Positions 23,266 through 31,048 of a DNA stretch of 32,950 nt are shown here, one piece after another. The stretch lies in contig DASZQG010000088.1 of NCBI GenBank assembly GCA_035550075.1, positions 1 through 32,950 on the forward strand, read 5' to 3'. Below the pieces are notes generated by a model, which was not told the origin of the DNA, ran no database searches, and worked only from the letters and a program-made list of their open reading frames with translations. Position 1 is the stretch's first letter; every line of letters begins with the position of its first letter. Source of the DNA: AWTP1-13 sp035550075. Lineage in GTDB: Bacteria > Pseudomonadota > Alphaproteobacteria > Rhizobiales > Hyphomicrobiaceae. Position numbers and translations under genes: made by a program.

Positions 23266-24201
23266 ATGATGGCCGATCCAACCCAGCGCACGATCCTCAT
23301 TGCGGGTCCGACCGCCAGCGGTAAATCCAAGCTTGCGCTGGCACTGGCGGCGCGCGTGAACGGTGTCATCATCAATGCCGACAGCATGCAGGTCTATCGC
23401 GAGCTGCGCATTCTCACCGCGCGCCCGTCCGCGGCCGAGGAAGCGCGCGCCCCGCACGCGCTGTATGGTTTTGTTTCGGGCGCGGAGGCCTATTCAGCGG
23501 GCCGGTACGTGGCGGATGCGGAGAGCGCCATCGCCGAAGCGCGCCGAGGCGGGCGTGTGCCGATCCTCGTTGGTGGCACCGGCCTCTACTTCAAGGCGCT
23601 GCTGGAAGGCCTTTCCCCCATCCCCGCAGCCGACCCGCAGGTGCGCGCCTACTGGCGCGCGCAGGCCGAACTGCGGCCGGCGCCGGAGTTGCACGCGCTG
23701 CTCGCCCAGCGCGACGCTGCTACGGCCGCCCGGCTGATGGCCACCGACAAGCAGCGCATCGTGCGCGCGCTTGAGGTCCTCGAGACGACCGGGCGCTCGC
23801 TTGCAGACTGGCAGCGCCAGCCCGGCACTCCGGTGCTGCGCGCCGACGAAACCGTCCGCCTGTTGGTTCTGCCTGATCGTGCCGCGCACCGAGTGGCGAT
23901 CGAAACACGCCTCGCGGCCATGCTGGCGGGCGGAGCGCTGGAGGAGGTGCGCGAACTCCTGGCGCTCGGGCTCGACCCGCAACTCCCGGCCATGCGTGCT
24001 CTCGGAGTCCGCCCGCTGGCGGCGCATCTCAAGGGCGAACTCTCCCGCGAGAATGCCGCTGCCGCCACGCTCGGCGAGACCCGGCAGTACGCCAAGAGAC
24101 AGCTCACGTGGCTCAGGAGAAATATGATTACGTGGAGATCCATCGACCCGCAACAAATGGAACAGTTTCCGCATTCGATATTGGCATTTATTGATCGTTA
24201 G
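23266..24201 (+). CDS. miaA: tRNA dimethylallyltransferase
   Basis: A 311-residue enzyme has the P-loop GPTASGKSK at about 14-22, NADSMQVYREL (37-47) with the catalytic Asp39, VGGTGLYFKALLEG, and the C-terminal TRQYAKRQLTWLRRN that contacts the tRNA. MiaA puts a dimethylallyl group on adenosine 37 of tRNAs that read codons starting with U, an early step to ms2i6A. Two ATGs stand in tandem at 23266 and 23269; neither has a strong Shine-Dalgarno. It lies directly upstream of ilvI in the order common in Hyphomicrobiales, and the tRNA-Ser(UGA) gene farther right is one of its expected substrates. Confidence 0.95.
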   Translation: MMADPTQRTILIAGPTASGKSKLALALAARVNGVIINADSMQVYRELRILTARPSAAEEARAPHALYGFVSGAEAYSAGRYVADAESAIAEARRGGRVPILVGGTGLYFKALLEGLSPIPAADPQVRAYWRAQAELRPAPELHALLAQRDAATAARLMATDKQRIVRALEVLETTGRSLADWQRQPGTPVLRADETVRLLVLPDRAAHRVAIETRLAAMLAGGALEEVRELLALGLDPQLPAMRALGVRPLAAHLKGELSRENAAAATLGETRQYAKRQLTWLRRNMITWRSIDPQQMEQFPHSILAFIDR

Positions 24202-24203
24202 GG

Positions 24204-24232
24204 TTGACCCGCGAGACTCCCATCAGTACGTT
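24204..24232 (+). promoter_or_regulatory. Weak candidate promoter of ilvI
   Basis: TTGACC (24204-24209), 17 bases, TACGTT (24227-24232) lies just after the miaA stop and 38 bases before ilvI. The -10 is poor. No leader peptide or attenuator is visible in this short gap. Confidence 0.22.
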
Positions 24233-24269
24233 CCGCGCCCAAATGGCGAGACTGCCGGGAGAATTCGCA

Positions 24270-26042
24270 ATGGCTTTGAAAATGACGGGCGCCGAGATGG
24301 TCATCCGGGCGCTGGCGGACCAGGGCGTGGAGCACCTGTTCGGCTATCCCGGCGGCGCTGTGCTGCCCATCTACGATGAGCTGTTCCAGCAGGACAAAGT
24401 CCAGCACGTGCTGGTGCGCCAGGAGGGCGGCGCGGTGCACGCCGCGGAGGGCTACGCGCGCTCCACCGGCAAGGTCGGCGTCGTGCTGGTGACCTCCGGT
24501 CCCGGCGCCACCAATTCCGTCACCGGCCTCACCGACGCGCTGATGGACTCCATTCCCGTCGTCTGCATCACCGGCCAGGTGCCTACGCACCTCATCGGCA
24601 ACGATGCCTTCCAGGAATGCGATACGGTCGGCATCACGCGGCCTTGCACCAAGCACAACTGGCTAGTGAAGAGCGTCGATGATCTGGCGCGCATCCTGCA
24701 CGAAGCTTTCTACGTTGCGCGCACCGGGCGGCCCGGCCCCGTCGTCGTCGACATTCCCAAGGACGTCCAGTTCGCCACCGGCACCTACACCGGCCCGAAA
24801 GACGTGCGGCACAAGACCTACGCGCCGCGCCTCAAGGGCGACCCGAAAGTGATCGCGCACGCCGTGGAGCTGATGGCGTCCGCCAAGCGACCGATCCTCT
24901 ACACGGGCGGCGGTGTCATCAATGCGGGGCCGAAGGCCTGCCAGCTTCTGCGCGAGCTTGTCCGCCTCACGGGCTTTCCCATCACCTCGACGCTGATGGG
25001 CCTCGGCGCGTTCCCCGCGTCGGGCAAGGAGTGGCTCGGCATGCTAGGCATGCATGGCACCTACGAGGCCAACATGGCCATGCATGACTGCGACGTCATG
25101 GTGTGCATCGGCGCACGCTTCGACGACCGCATCACTGGCCGCATCGACCAGTTCTCACCGCGCTCCAAGAAGATCCACATCGACATCGATCCCTCCTCTA
25201 TCAACAAGAACGTGCATGTCGACCTGCCCGTGATCGGCGATGCCGGCTACGTGCTGGAGGAGCTGATCCGTACCTGGAAGATGAAAGCGGCCATCATCGA
25301 CAAGGTCGCGCTGAAATCGTGGTGGGCACAGATCGACAAATGGCGGGCGAAGAAATGCCTGGCCTACAAGCCGTCCGGCGACGTGATCATGCCGCAGTAC
25401 GCCATCCAGCGGCTGTACGAGCTGACAAAGGATCGCGACACCTACATCACCACCGAGGTCGGCCAGCACCAGATGTGGGCTGCCCAGTTCTTCCACTTCG
25501 AGGCACCGAACCGCTGGATGACCTCGGGCGGCCTCGGCACCATGGGCTACGGCCTGCCCGCCGCCATTGGCGCGCAGATGGCGCATCCCAAGTCGCTGGT
25601 GATCGACATCGCCGGCGATGCCTCGATCCTTATGAACATCCAGGAGATGTCGACCGCCGTGCAATACCGGCTGCCGGTGAAGGTGTTCATCCTCAACAAC
25701 CAGTACATGGGCATGGTGCGGCAGTGGCAGCAGCTGCTGCACGGCAACCGCATTTCGGAGAGCTATACCGCCGCGCTGCCCGATTTCGTCAAGCTGGCCG
25801 AGGCCTATGGCGGCGTCGGCATCCGCTGCGAAAAGCCGAGCGACCTCGACGACGCCATCAAGGCCATGCTGAAAGCCCCGGCCGACAAGCCGGTGCTGTT
25901 CGACTGCCGGGTCGCCGCCCTCGCCAACTGCTTCCCGATGATCCCCTCCGGCAAGGCGCACAACGAGATGCTGCTGGGCGGGGAGATCTCCGACGAGCAG
26001 ATCGGCAAGGCCGTGGGCAAGGAAGGCAAGGTGCTGGTGTGA
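24270..26042 (+). CDS. ilvI: Acetolactate synthase large (catalytic) subunit
   Basis: A 590-residue ThDP- and FAD-dependent enzyme that makes acetolactate for valine/leucine and acetohydroxybutyrate for isoleucine. Three domains are present: the N-terminal PYR domain with FGYPGGAVLPIYDEL and the catalytic glutamate at about 52 in RQEGGAVHAAEGYAR; the central FAD domain; and the C-terminal PP domain with the ThDP motif GDASILMN...NN and the segment MGMVRQWQ. ATG 24270 (MALKMTG) is chosen over the earlier ATG 24243 because GGGAGA sits about eight bases before it. In most homologues known to me the motif around the glutamate reads RHEQ; here it is RQEG, with the glutamate kept. It is cotranscribed with ilvH and probably regulated by branched-chain amino acids through that subunit. 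Confidence 0.95.
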   Translation: MALKMTGAEMVIRALADQGVEHLFGYPGGAVLPIYDELFQQDKVQHVLVRQEGGAVHAAEGYARSTGKVGVVLVTSGPGATNSVTGLTDALMDSIPVVCITGQVPTHLIGNDAFQECDTVGITRPCTKHNWLVKSVDDLARILHEAFYVARTGRPGPVVVDIPKDVQFATGTYTGPKDVRHKTYAPRLKGDPKVIAHAVELMASAKRPILYTGGGVINAGPKACQLLRELVRLTGFPITSTLMGLGAFPASGKEWLGMLGMHGTYEANMAMHDCDVMVCIGARFDDRITGRIDQFSPRSKKIHIDIDPSSINKNVHVDLPVIGDAGYVLEELIRTWKMKAAIIDKVALKSWWAQIDKWRAKKCLAYKPSGDVIMPQYAIQRLYELTKDRDTYITTEVGQHQMWAAQFFHFEAPNRWMTSGGLGTMGYGLPAAIGAQMAHPKSLVIDIAGDASILMNIQEMSTAVQYRLPVKVFILNNQYMGMVRQWQQLLHGNRISESYTAALPDFVKLAEAYGGVGIRCEKPSDLDDAIKAMLKAPADKPVLFDCRVAALANCFPMIPSGKAHNEMLLGGEISDEQIGKAVGKEGKVLV

Positions 26043-26052
26043 CCTCGTTTCC

Positions 26053-26080
26053 CCCTCTCCCCGCCCTAACGGGGAGAAGG
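26053..26080 (+). repeat. Palindromic hairpin in the ilvI-ilvH gap
   Basis: TCTCCCCG (26056-26063) and CGGGGAGA (26070-26077) form a perfect 8-bp stem with a six-base loop, extended by two more pairs after a mismatch. It looks like the CCCTCTCCCCG...CGGGGAGAGGG palindromes that recur in alphaproteobacterial intergenic regions. It could stabilise or tune the ilvI-ilvH message. It has no U-tract and lies inside an operon, so it is probably not a full terminator. Confidence 0.6.
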
Positions 26081-26114
26081 ACAAAACGTCCCCGGCGCAA
26101 CCCAGAGAACATCC

Positions 26115-26663
26115 ATGCCCAACACCCAGCCCGGCTCCGCCTACTTCCTGGAAAAAAGTGTCGAGGTGCCCGAGACCCACACCTTCTCGGTGCTGGTCGA
26201 TAACGAGCCCGGCGTGCTCGCCCGCATCGCCGGACTGTTCTCGGGGCGCGGCTACAACATCGAAAGCCTGACGGTTTCCGAGACGCAGCACGCCGAGCAC
26301 CTCTCCCGCTTCACCATCGTCACGACCGGCACGCCGATGGTGCTGGCGCAAATCAAGAGCCAGCTCGAGCGCCTGGTGAATGTGCATCGGGTCATCGACC
26401 TGACCGTTGCGGGCGACCCGATGGAGCGCGAGCTGGCGCTGGTGAAGGTCGCCGGCAAGGGCGACAAGCGCATCGAGGCGCTGCGCATGGCGGAGATTTT
26501 CCGCGCCAACGTCATCGACGCCTCCACCGAGCATTTCGTGTTTGAGCTGACCGGGCGCACCTCCAAGATCGAGCAGTTCATCCAGATCATGACCGAGCTG
26601 GGGCTGGTTGAGGTCTCGCGCACTGGCATCGCCGCCATCGCGCGCGGGCCCAAAGGGCTGTAA
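26115..26663 (+). CDS. ilvH: Acetolactate synthase small (regulatory) subunit
   Basis: A 182-residue protein has an N-terminal ACT domain (HTFSVLVDNEPGVLARIAGLFSGRGYNIESL, about residues 20-50, with SETQHAEHLSRFTIV) that binds valine and mediates feedback inhibition, and a C-terminal ALS-associated domain (ELALVKVAGKGDKRIEALRMAEIFRANVID). It activates and regulates the large subunit. The start at 26115 gives about 20 extra residues before the ACT domain, common in alphaproteobacteria. It follows ilvI by 72 bases containing the hairpin at 26053-26080. Confidence 0.95.
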   Translation: MPNTQPGSAYFLEKSVEVPETHTFSVLVDNEPGVLARIAGLFSGRGYNIESLTVSETQHAEHLSRFTIVTTGTPMVLAQIKSQLERLVNVHRVIDLTVAGDPMERELALVKVAGKGDKRIEALRMAEIFRANVIDASTEHFVFELTGRTSKIEQFIQIMTELGLVEVSRTGIAAIARGPKGL

Positions 26664-26699
26664 AAAGGGCCGGGCCCCGCGGAAGAGAGTACGTCCCGC

Positions 26700-27776
26700 A
26701 TGCGCGAGTACAGGATTGCCGCCATCCCCGGCGATGGAATCGGCACGGAAGTGGTTGCCGCCGGCATCGAGGCGTTAAAGGCCTGCGCCCGGCGCGATGG
26801 CGGCTTCGGGCTCGCTTTCGACCATTTCGACTGGGGCTCGGAGCGCTTCAAGAAGACCGGAAGCTTCATGCCTGCCGACGGGCTCGACCTCATCCGCAAG
26901 CACGATGCCATCCTGTTCGGCTCCGCCGGCGCGCCGGACGTGCCGGATCATGTCACCCTGTGGGGCCTGCGGCTCGCCATCTGCCAGCCGTTCGACCAGT
27001 ACGCCAACGTGCGGCCCACCCGCATCCTGCCGGGCATCACCAGCCCGCTGCGCGCCGTCTCCGGGCCCGAGCTCGACTGGGTGATCGTGCGCGAGAACTC
27101 GGAAGGGGAATACGCCGGCGTCGGCGGGCGGGTGCACCGCGGCCTGCCTGAGGAAACTGCAACCGACGTCTCCATGTTCACCCGCGCCGGCGTTGCGCGC
27201 ATCATGCGCTTCGCGTTCGGGCTCGCCCGGTCGCGCCCGCGCAAGCTGCTGACCGTCGTCACCAAGTCGAACGCCCAGCGCCACGCGATGGTGATGTGGG
27301 ACGAGATCGCCGCCGAGGTCGCCGGCGAATTCCCGGATGTCACCTGGGACAAGATGCTGGTCGACGCCATGACCATGCGCATGGTGCTGCGTCCCCAGAC
27401 CATCGACACGGTAGTCGCCACCAATTTGCACGCCGACATCCTTTCCGACCTTGCCGCCGCGCTCGCCGGCTCGCTCGGGATTGCGCCCACGGCCAACTTG
27501 AACCCCGAGCGCGCATTCCCTTCGATGTTCGAGCCGATCCATGGCTCCGCCTTCGATATCATGGGCAAGGGCATCGCCAATCCGATCGGCACTTTCTGGT
27601 CGAGCGTGATGATGCTGGAGCACCTTGGTGAACCGGCCGCCGCCGGGCGGCTGATGCGCGCCATCGAGCGCGTCACCGCCGACCCCGCGCTGCATACGCC
27701 CGACCTTGGCGGCAAGGCCACAACGCGGCAGGTTACCGACGCCGTCTGCGAAGCGCTGGCGGGGGACAATCAATAG
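26700..27776 (+). CDS. Tartrate/D-malate dehydrogenase family protein (isocitrate/isopropylmalate dehydrogenase fold)
   Basis: A 358-residue beta-decarboxylating dehydrogenase has the N-terminal IAAIPGDGIGTEVV, substrate loop arginines in QYANVRPTRILPGI, VIVRENSEGEYAG, the catalytic lysine region TVVTKSNAQRHAMVMW, metal-binding aspartates in VDAMTMRMV and NLHADILSDLAA, and the NAD-site EPIHGSAFDIMGKGIANP. The pattern is that of tartrate dehydrogenase TtuC and D-malate dehydrogenase DmlA rather than LeuB. It lies 36 bases after ilvH, where ilvC is common in relatives. Because a citramalate synthase gene is close by, oxidation of beta-methylmalate in isoleucine synthesis is a possible role, but this is inference; tartrate or D-malate use is the default. 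Confidence 0.85.
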   Translation: MREYRIAAIPGDGIGTEVVAAGIEALKACARRDGGFGLAFDHFDWGSERFKKTGSFMPADGLDLIRKHDAILFGSAGAPDVPDHVTLWGLRLAICQPFDQYANVRPTRILPGITSPLRAVSGPELDWVIVRENSEGEYAGVGGRVHRGLPEETATDVSMFTRAGVARIMRFAFGLARSRPRKLLTVVTKSNAQRHAMVMWDEIAAEVAGEFPDVTWDKMLVDAMTMRMVLRPQTIDTVVATNLHADILSDLAAALAGSLGIAPTANLNPERAFPSMFEPIHGSAFDIMGKGIANPIGTFWSSVMMLEHLGEPAAAGRLMRAIERVTADPALHTPDLGGKATTRQVTDAVCEALAGDNQ

Positions 27777-27819
27777 GGCCGGATCGGCAGATCAATCGGC
27801 CCGAGGGAGCACAACCACG

Positions 27820-28794
27820 ATGATCCGCACGCGCTTTACGGAAATGTTCGGCGTCCAGCACCCCATTGTGCAGGGTGGCATGCAGTGGGTCGGCCGCGCC
27901 GAGCTTACCTCTGCGGTCGCCAACGCCGGCGCCCTCGGGTTCCTTACCGCGCTCACGCAGCCCACCCCGGAGGACCTGGTCAAAGAGATCGCGCGCTGCC
28001 GCGATATGACCGACAAGCCGTTCGGGGTGAACCTCACCATCCTGCCGACTCTGGTGCCGCGCCCTTACGAAGAATACATCGACGCCATCATCGGCTCGGG
28101 CATCAAGATCGTCGAGACGGCCGGCAACAATCCCAAGCCGTTCCTGCCGAAGCTCAAGGCCGCCGGCGTCAAGGTGATCCACAAGTGCACCTCCGTGCGC
28201 CACGGCGTCACCGCAGAACGCATCGGCGTCGACGCGATCAGCATGGATGGCTTCGAATGCGCGGGTCATCCGGGCGAGGACGACGTCCCCAACCTGGTGC
28301 TGCTGCCGGCCGCCGCCAACGTCATCAAGATCCCCATGATCGCCTCCGGCGGCTTTGCCGATGCGCGCGGCCTCGTCGCCGCGCTTGCGCTCGGCTGCGA
28401 GGGCATGAACATGGGCACCCGCTTCATGGCCACCAAGGAAGCGCCGATCCATCAGAAGGTGAAGGAGGCCATCGTCGCCGGCGACGAGCGCTCCACCGCC
28501 CTCATCCTGCGCACCATGCGCAACACCTCGCGCGTCTACGGCAACTCGGTCGCAAGGCAAGCGATCGAGATGGAGCACCAGGGCAAGACCATCGCCGAGA
28601 TCGGGCCGGTCGTAACCGGCCAGCGCGGCCGCGTTGTTTACGAGACGGGCGACCTGGAGCACGGCATCTGGTCGGCCGGCACCAGCATGGGGTTGATCCG
28701 GGATATTCCGACCTGCCGCGAGCTAGTGGAGCGGATCGTGAGCGAGGCCGAGCGGTTGATCCAGCAGCGCCTTGCCCGCCTGGTGGCAGCCTAG
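27820..28794 (+). CDS. Nitronate monooxygenase family (2-nitropropane dioxygenase-like) flavoprotein
   Basis: A 324-residue FMN TIM-barrel protein starts at ATG 27820, after GAGGGAG about nine bases upstream. Features: PIVQGGMQWVG near the start, ANAGALGFLTA, PFGVNLTILPT, VIHKCTSVRHGVTAERIGVDAISMDGFECAGHPGEDD with the likely catalytic histidine, the phosphate loop GGFADARGLVAALALGCEGMNMGTRFMATKEAP, and a C-terminal helical lid. Such enzymes oxidise nitronates, for example the toxin propionate-3-nitronate, but the family also contains FabK-like enoyl reductases and others. It follows the dehydrogenase by 43 bases and may share its transcript. Confidence 0.85.
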   Translation: MIRTRFTEMFGVQHPIVQGGMQWVGRAELTSAVANAGALGFLTALTQPTPEDLVKEIARCRDMTDKPFGVNLTILPTLVPRPYEEYIDAIIGSGIKIVETAGNNPKPFLPKLKAAGVKVIHKCTSVRHGVTAERIGVDAISMDGFECAGHPGEDDVPNLVLLPAAANVIKIPMIASGGFADARGLVAALALGCEGMNMGTRFMATKEAPIHQKVKEAIVAGDERSTALILRTMRNTSRVYGNSVARQAIEMEHQGKTIAEIGPVVTGQRGRVVYETGDLEHGIWSAGTSMGLIRDIPTCRELVERIVSEAERLIQQRLARLVAA

Positions 28795-28935
28795 CTCCCG
28801 CGGCGGAGCCGAGGAAGCGTGAGCCAGTGCCACGGGATGGCCAGATGAGTTTCCCGCTTTCCGCCACGCCGCGCCCGTTTGCCCTTGCCCCCGGTGGATG
28901 CGCGCCGGCCTGGTTTTCGGTTATCAGCCGCCTCC

Positions 28936-28944
28936 TGTTATGCT
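28936..28944 (+). promoter_or_regulatory. Candidate extended -10 promoter for tRNA-Ser
   Basis: TGTTATGCT is an extended -10 element (TG-N-TATGCT) 20 bases before the tRNA gene. The -35 region is weak. The 170-base gap 28795-28964 holds nothing else that I can identify. Confidence 0.35.
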
Positions 28945-28964
28945 AAGCGCGCACGCTTCCTGAA

Positions 28965-29054
28965 GGATGGGTGGCCGAGTGGTTTAAGGCACCGGTCTTG
29001 AAAACCGGCGTGGGTTCACGCTCACCGGGGGTTCGAATCCCTCCCCATCCGCCA
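28965..29054 (+). tRNA. tRNA-Ser (anticodon UGA)
   Basis: A complete 90-base class II tRNA. The acceptor stem GGATGGG (28965-28971) pairs with CCCATCC, followed by discriminator G and an encoded CCA (29052-29054). Anticodon stem CCGGT/ACCGG encloses a loop with TGA at 28999-29001. The long variable arm GCGTGGGTTCACGC and the T-loop GTTCGAATCC confirm serine identity. It reads UCA and related codons, and its A37 neighbours make it a MiaA substrate type. Confidence 0.97.
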
Positions 29055-29128
29055 ATCCCCGATTTTCTTGGTGTTCTCGGACGTGCCGGCCCGTTCCTGG
29101 CCGCTCCAAATTCGTCCGCTGGCGCACG

Positions 29129-31048
29129 TCATTCTTGAGAAGGCGATGTCGTCTTTTGGGCCATCGCGGGCCAGGCGGCCCGTCGCGCTATGCTGCTGGC
29201 CAAAAAGGAAGACGGATAGCGCTCCTCCGGGATGGCGAGCAATGCAGTCCAAATTCCTCGGGTGCGTTGCGCGCTAAAGACTGCAATCAGCGGCGCCAAC
29301 AGCAGCCCGACAATGATCGGGCTCATCCAAGCGAGCACGGCGGAAGATATGGCGGCGCAGACGAGTGCTCCACCAGCGCCCCAGACCAAATGCCAGCGAT
29401 GCTGTTTCATGAGCTGAAACAGTGCGACATCCGCCTCGACCCGCCGTTGCGCGCCCCAACCCGCATCGCGGCCAAAGAGGATGCTTAGAACAGCGCTTGT
29501 TTGCGTCACCATCAAGACTGGGGCAATGAGTGCGGAGAACACCGACTCCACGAGAACCCCGGCAACCACGCGCGCCACCCCACCATTTCGCTTGCGCTGC
29601 TTCGCGTTTCGCACCGCCCAAATGCTACCCAATAGCTTCGGCAGGTGTACGACAAAGACCGTGGCGAAGAACAAGGCTAGCGCCGTTTTGGCATCAAACA
29701 CCGGCCATTTTGGGAACAGCGACCCTTCACTGCCGAAATAGCTCGGCGTAGCGTATTTGGCTTGAAACGCGAGCGTCACACCGATCAGCAGCGTCAGTGC
29801 CCAGACCGGCGAGGCGAGATAGGCTAAAGCGCCCATGCCAAGGTGCACACGACTGAGGAACGGCAGACCGCTAGCCCCCAGTAGTCGTAGATGCTGCAGA
29901 TTGCCCTGTGCCCATCGGCGGTCCCGAGCGATCAAGTCCCCCAGAGTCGGCGGGCATCCCTCGTAGGTACCCTCCACACTGGGCACCAAATGAACTTCCC
30001 AGCGGGCGCGCCGCAGCAGTGCCGCCTCGACGAAGTCGTGGCTCAAGATATGACCGCCACGCGGGGGTTTCCCCGGCAGCTTCGGTAGGCCAGCGGACTC
30101 TGCAAATGCCCTGGTTCTGATGATGGCGTTGTGGCCCCAGTAATTGCCGCCATGGCCATGCCATGCGGCCAGGCCAGCTGCAACGACAGGCCCATAGTAG
30201 CCCGCCGCGAACTGTTGCAGCCTCGCGAAAAGCGATTGGCCTCCCACGAGGCGCGGAACCGTCTGGATCAAGCCGGCACGGGGATTGTCCTCCATGCCAG
30301 CAACCAGGGAAAGCAGAGTGCTCGCCGACATGATGCTGTCGGCGTCGAGAATGATGAAATAAAGGTACCGAGCGCCGAAGTGCTCGATCCAGTCACGGAT
30401 GTTGCCCGCCTTCTTGCCTTCGTTCGGGGTCCGCCAGCGAATATAAATTTGCAGACGGCCCTCGTGTCGCGAGCGCAACTCACCATAGATTCGCTGCTCC
30501 AACAGCCGTTCCGGCGCGTCTTGCGTATCGCTCAGGATGAATACGTCGAAGCGGTCACCGGCACCGGTTGCCGCAAGGTCCTGGCACATGGTGTCGACCA
30601 GGGCAGCGACCCCGGCAGCGTCCTCTCGATAGACCGGAAATAACAGAGCCGTCTGCGCGCAACCTTGCGGACGCGGCGGGGGAAGCTCGAGGGTGTCGAT
30701 GTTTCGCGCGCACACGAGCGCCGCAAACCCCACCAATGCACTGGCCGCGCCAGCCGCGACCCAGGCAAAGCACAGGGTGCTCAGCACCAAAAAAATGATC
30801 TGAAGGGTTGTCGGCGTCTCGACCGACAACACGCGATAGAGGGTCCACGCGAACGCCGCTGTGGCCACAAGCCAAAGAACAAGTACGGTCAAGCGCGCAA
30901 GCCGAACCTTCGTGCGCGTTCCCGATTGTGGCCGCCGATGGCGCCACAGCGCCTGCTCGGGCATTTGGCAACCGCTAGGCTCGGGAATGATCGACGGAAA
31001 CCCGCATCCCGTGGCGGCTGTCACCGGACGCTTCAATCCTTGGTCCAT
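29129..31048 (-). CDS. opgH: Periplasmic glucan glucosyltransferase
   Basis: A 639-residue inner-membrane GT2-family enzyme. Two N-terminal membrane spans (about 52-72 and 82-112) are followed by the cytoplasmic catalytic domain: FILSDTQD (170-177), LDADSIM (234-240) as metal and UDP-binding aspartates, GGNYWGHNAIIRT, SHDFVEAALLRRARW, and the RRWAQGN acceptor motif. C-terminal membrane spans follow. OpgH polymerises glucose from UDP-glucose and exports osmoregulated periplasmic glucan. It is shorter than the E. coli enzyme (about 850 residues), mostly because the N-terminal extension is missing. Its ATG overlaps the end of opgG by 16 bases, so translation is coupled. Confidence 0.93.
   Translation of the reverse strand: MDQGLKRPVTAATGCGFPSIIPEPSGCQMPEQALWRHRRPQSGTRTKVRLARLTVLVLWLVATAAFAWTLYRVLSVETPTTLQIIFLVLSTLCFAWVAAGAASALVGFAALVCARNIDTLELPPPRPQGCAQTALLFPVYREDAAGVAALVDTMCQDLAATGAGDRFDVFILSDTQDAPERLLEQRIYGELRSRHEGRLQIYIRWRTPNEGKKAGNIRDWIEHFGARYLYFIILDADSIMSASTLLSLVAGMEDNPRAGLIQTVPRLVGGQSLFARLQQFAAGYYGPVVAAGLAAWHGHGGNYWGHNAIIRTRAFAESAGLPKLPGKPPRGGHILSHDFVEAALLRRARWEVHLVPSVEGTYEGCPPTLGDLIARDRRWAQGNLQHLRLLGASGLPFLSRVHLGMGALAYLASPVWALTLLIGVTLAFQAKYATPSYFGSEGSLFPKWPVFDAKTALALFFATVFVVHLPKLLGSIWAVRNAKQRKRNGGVARVVAGVLVESVFSALIAPVLMVTQTSAVLSILFGRDAGWGAQRRVEADVALFQLMKQHRWHLVWGAGGALVCAAISSAVLAWMSPIIVGLLLAPLIAVFSAQRTRGIWTALLAIPEERYPSSFLASSIARRAAWPAMAQKTTSPSQE

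Noticed and set aside
25155..26534. A 459-codon minus-strand frame across ilvI and ilvH
   Set aside because: Antisense to two genes of secure identity.
28965..29054. tRNA-Ser as a phage attachment site
   Set aside because: No integrase gene and no repeat of the tRNA 3' end is visible in the window; kept only as a weak composition note.
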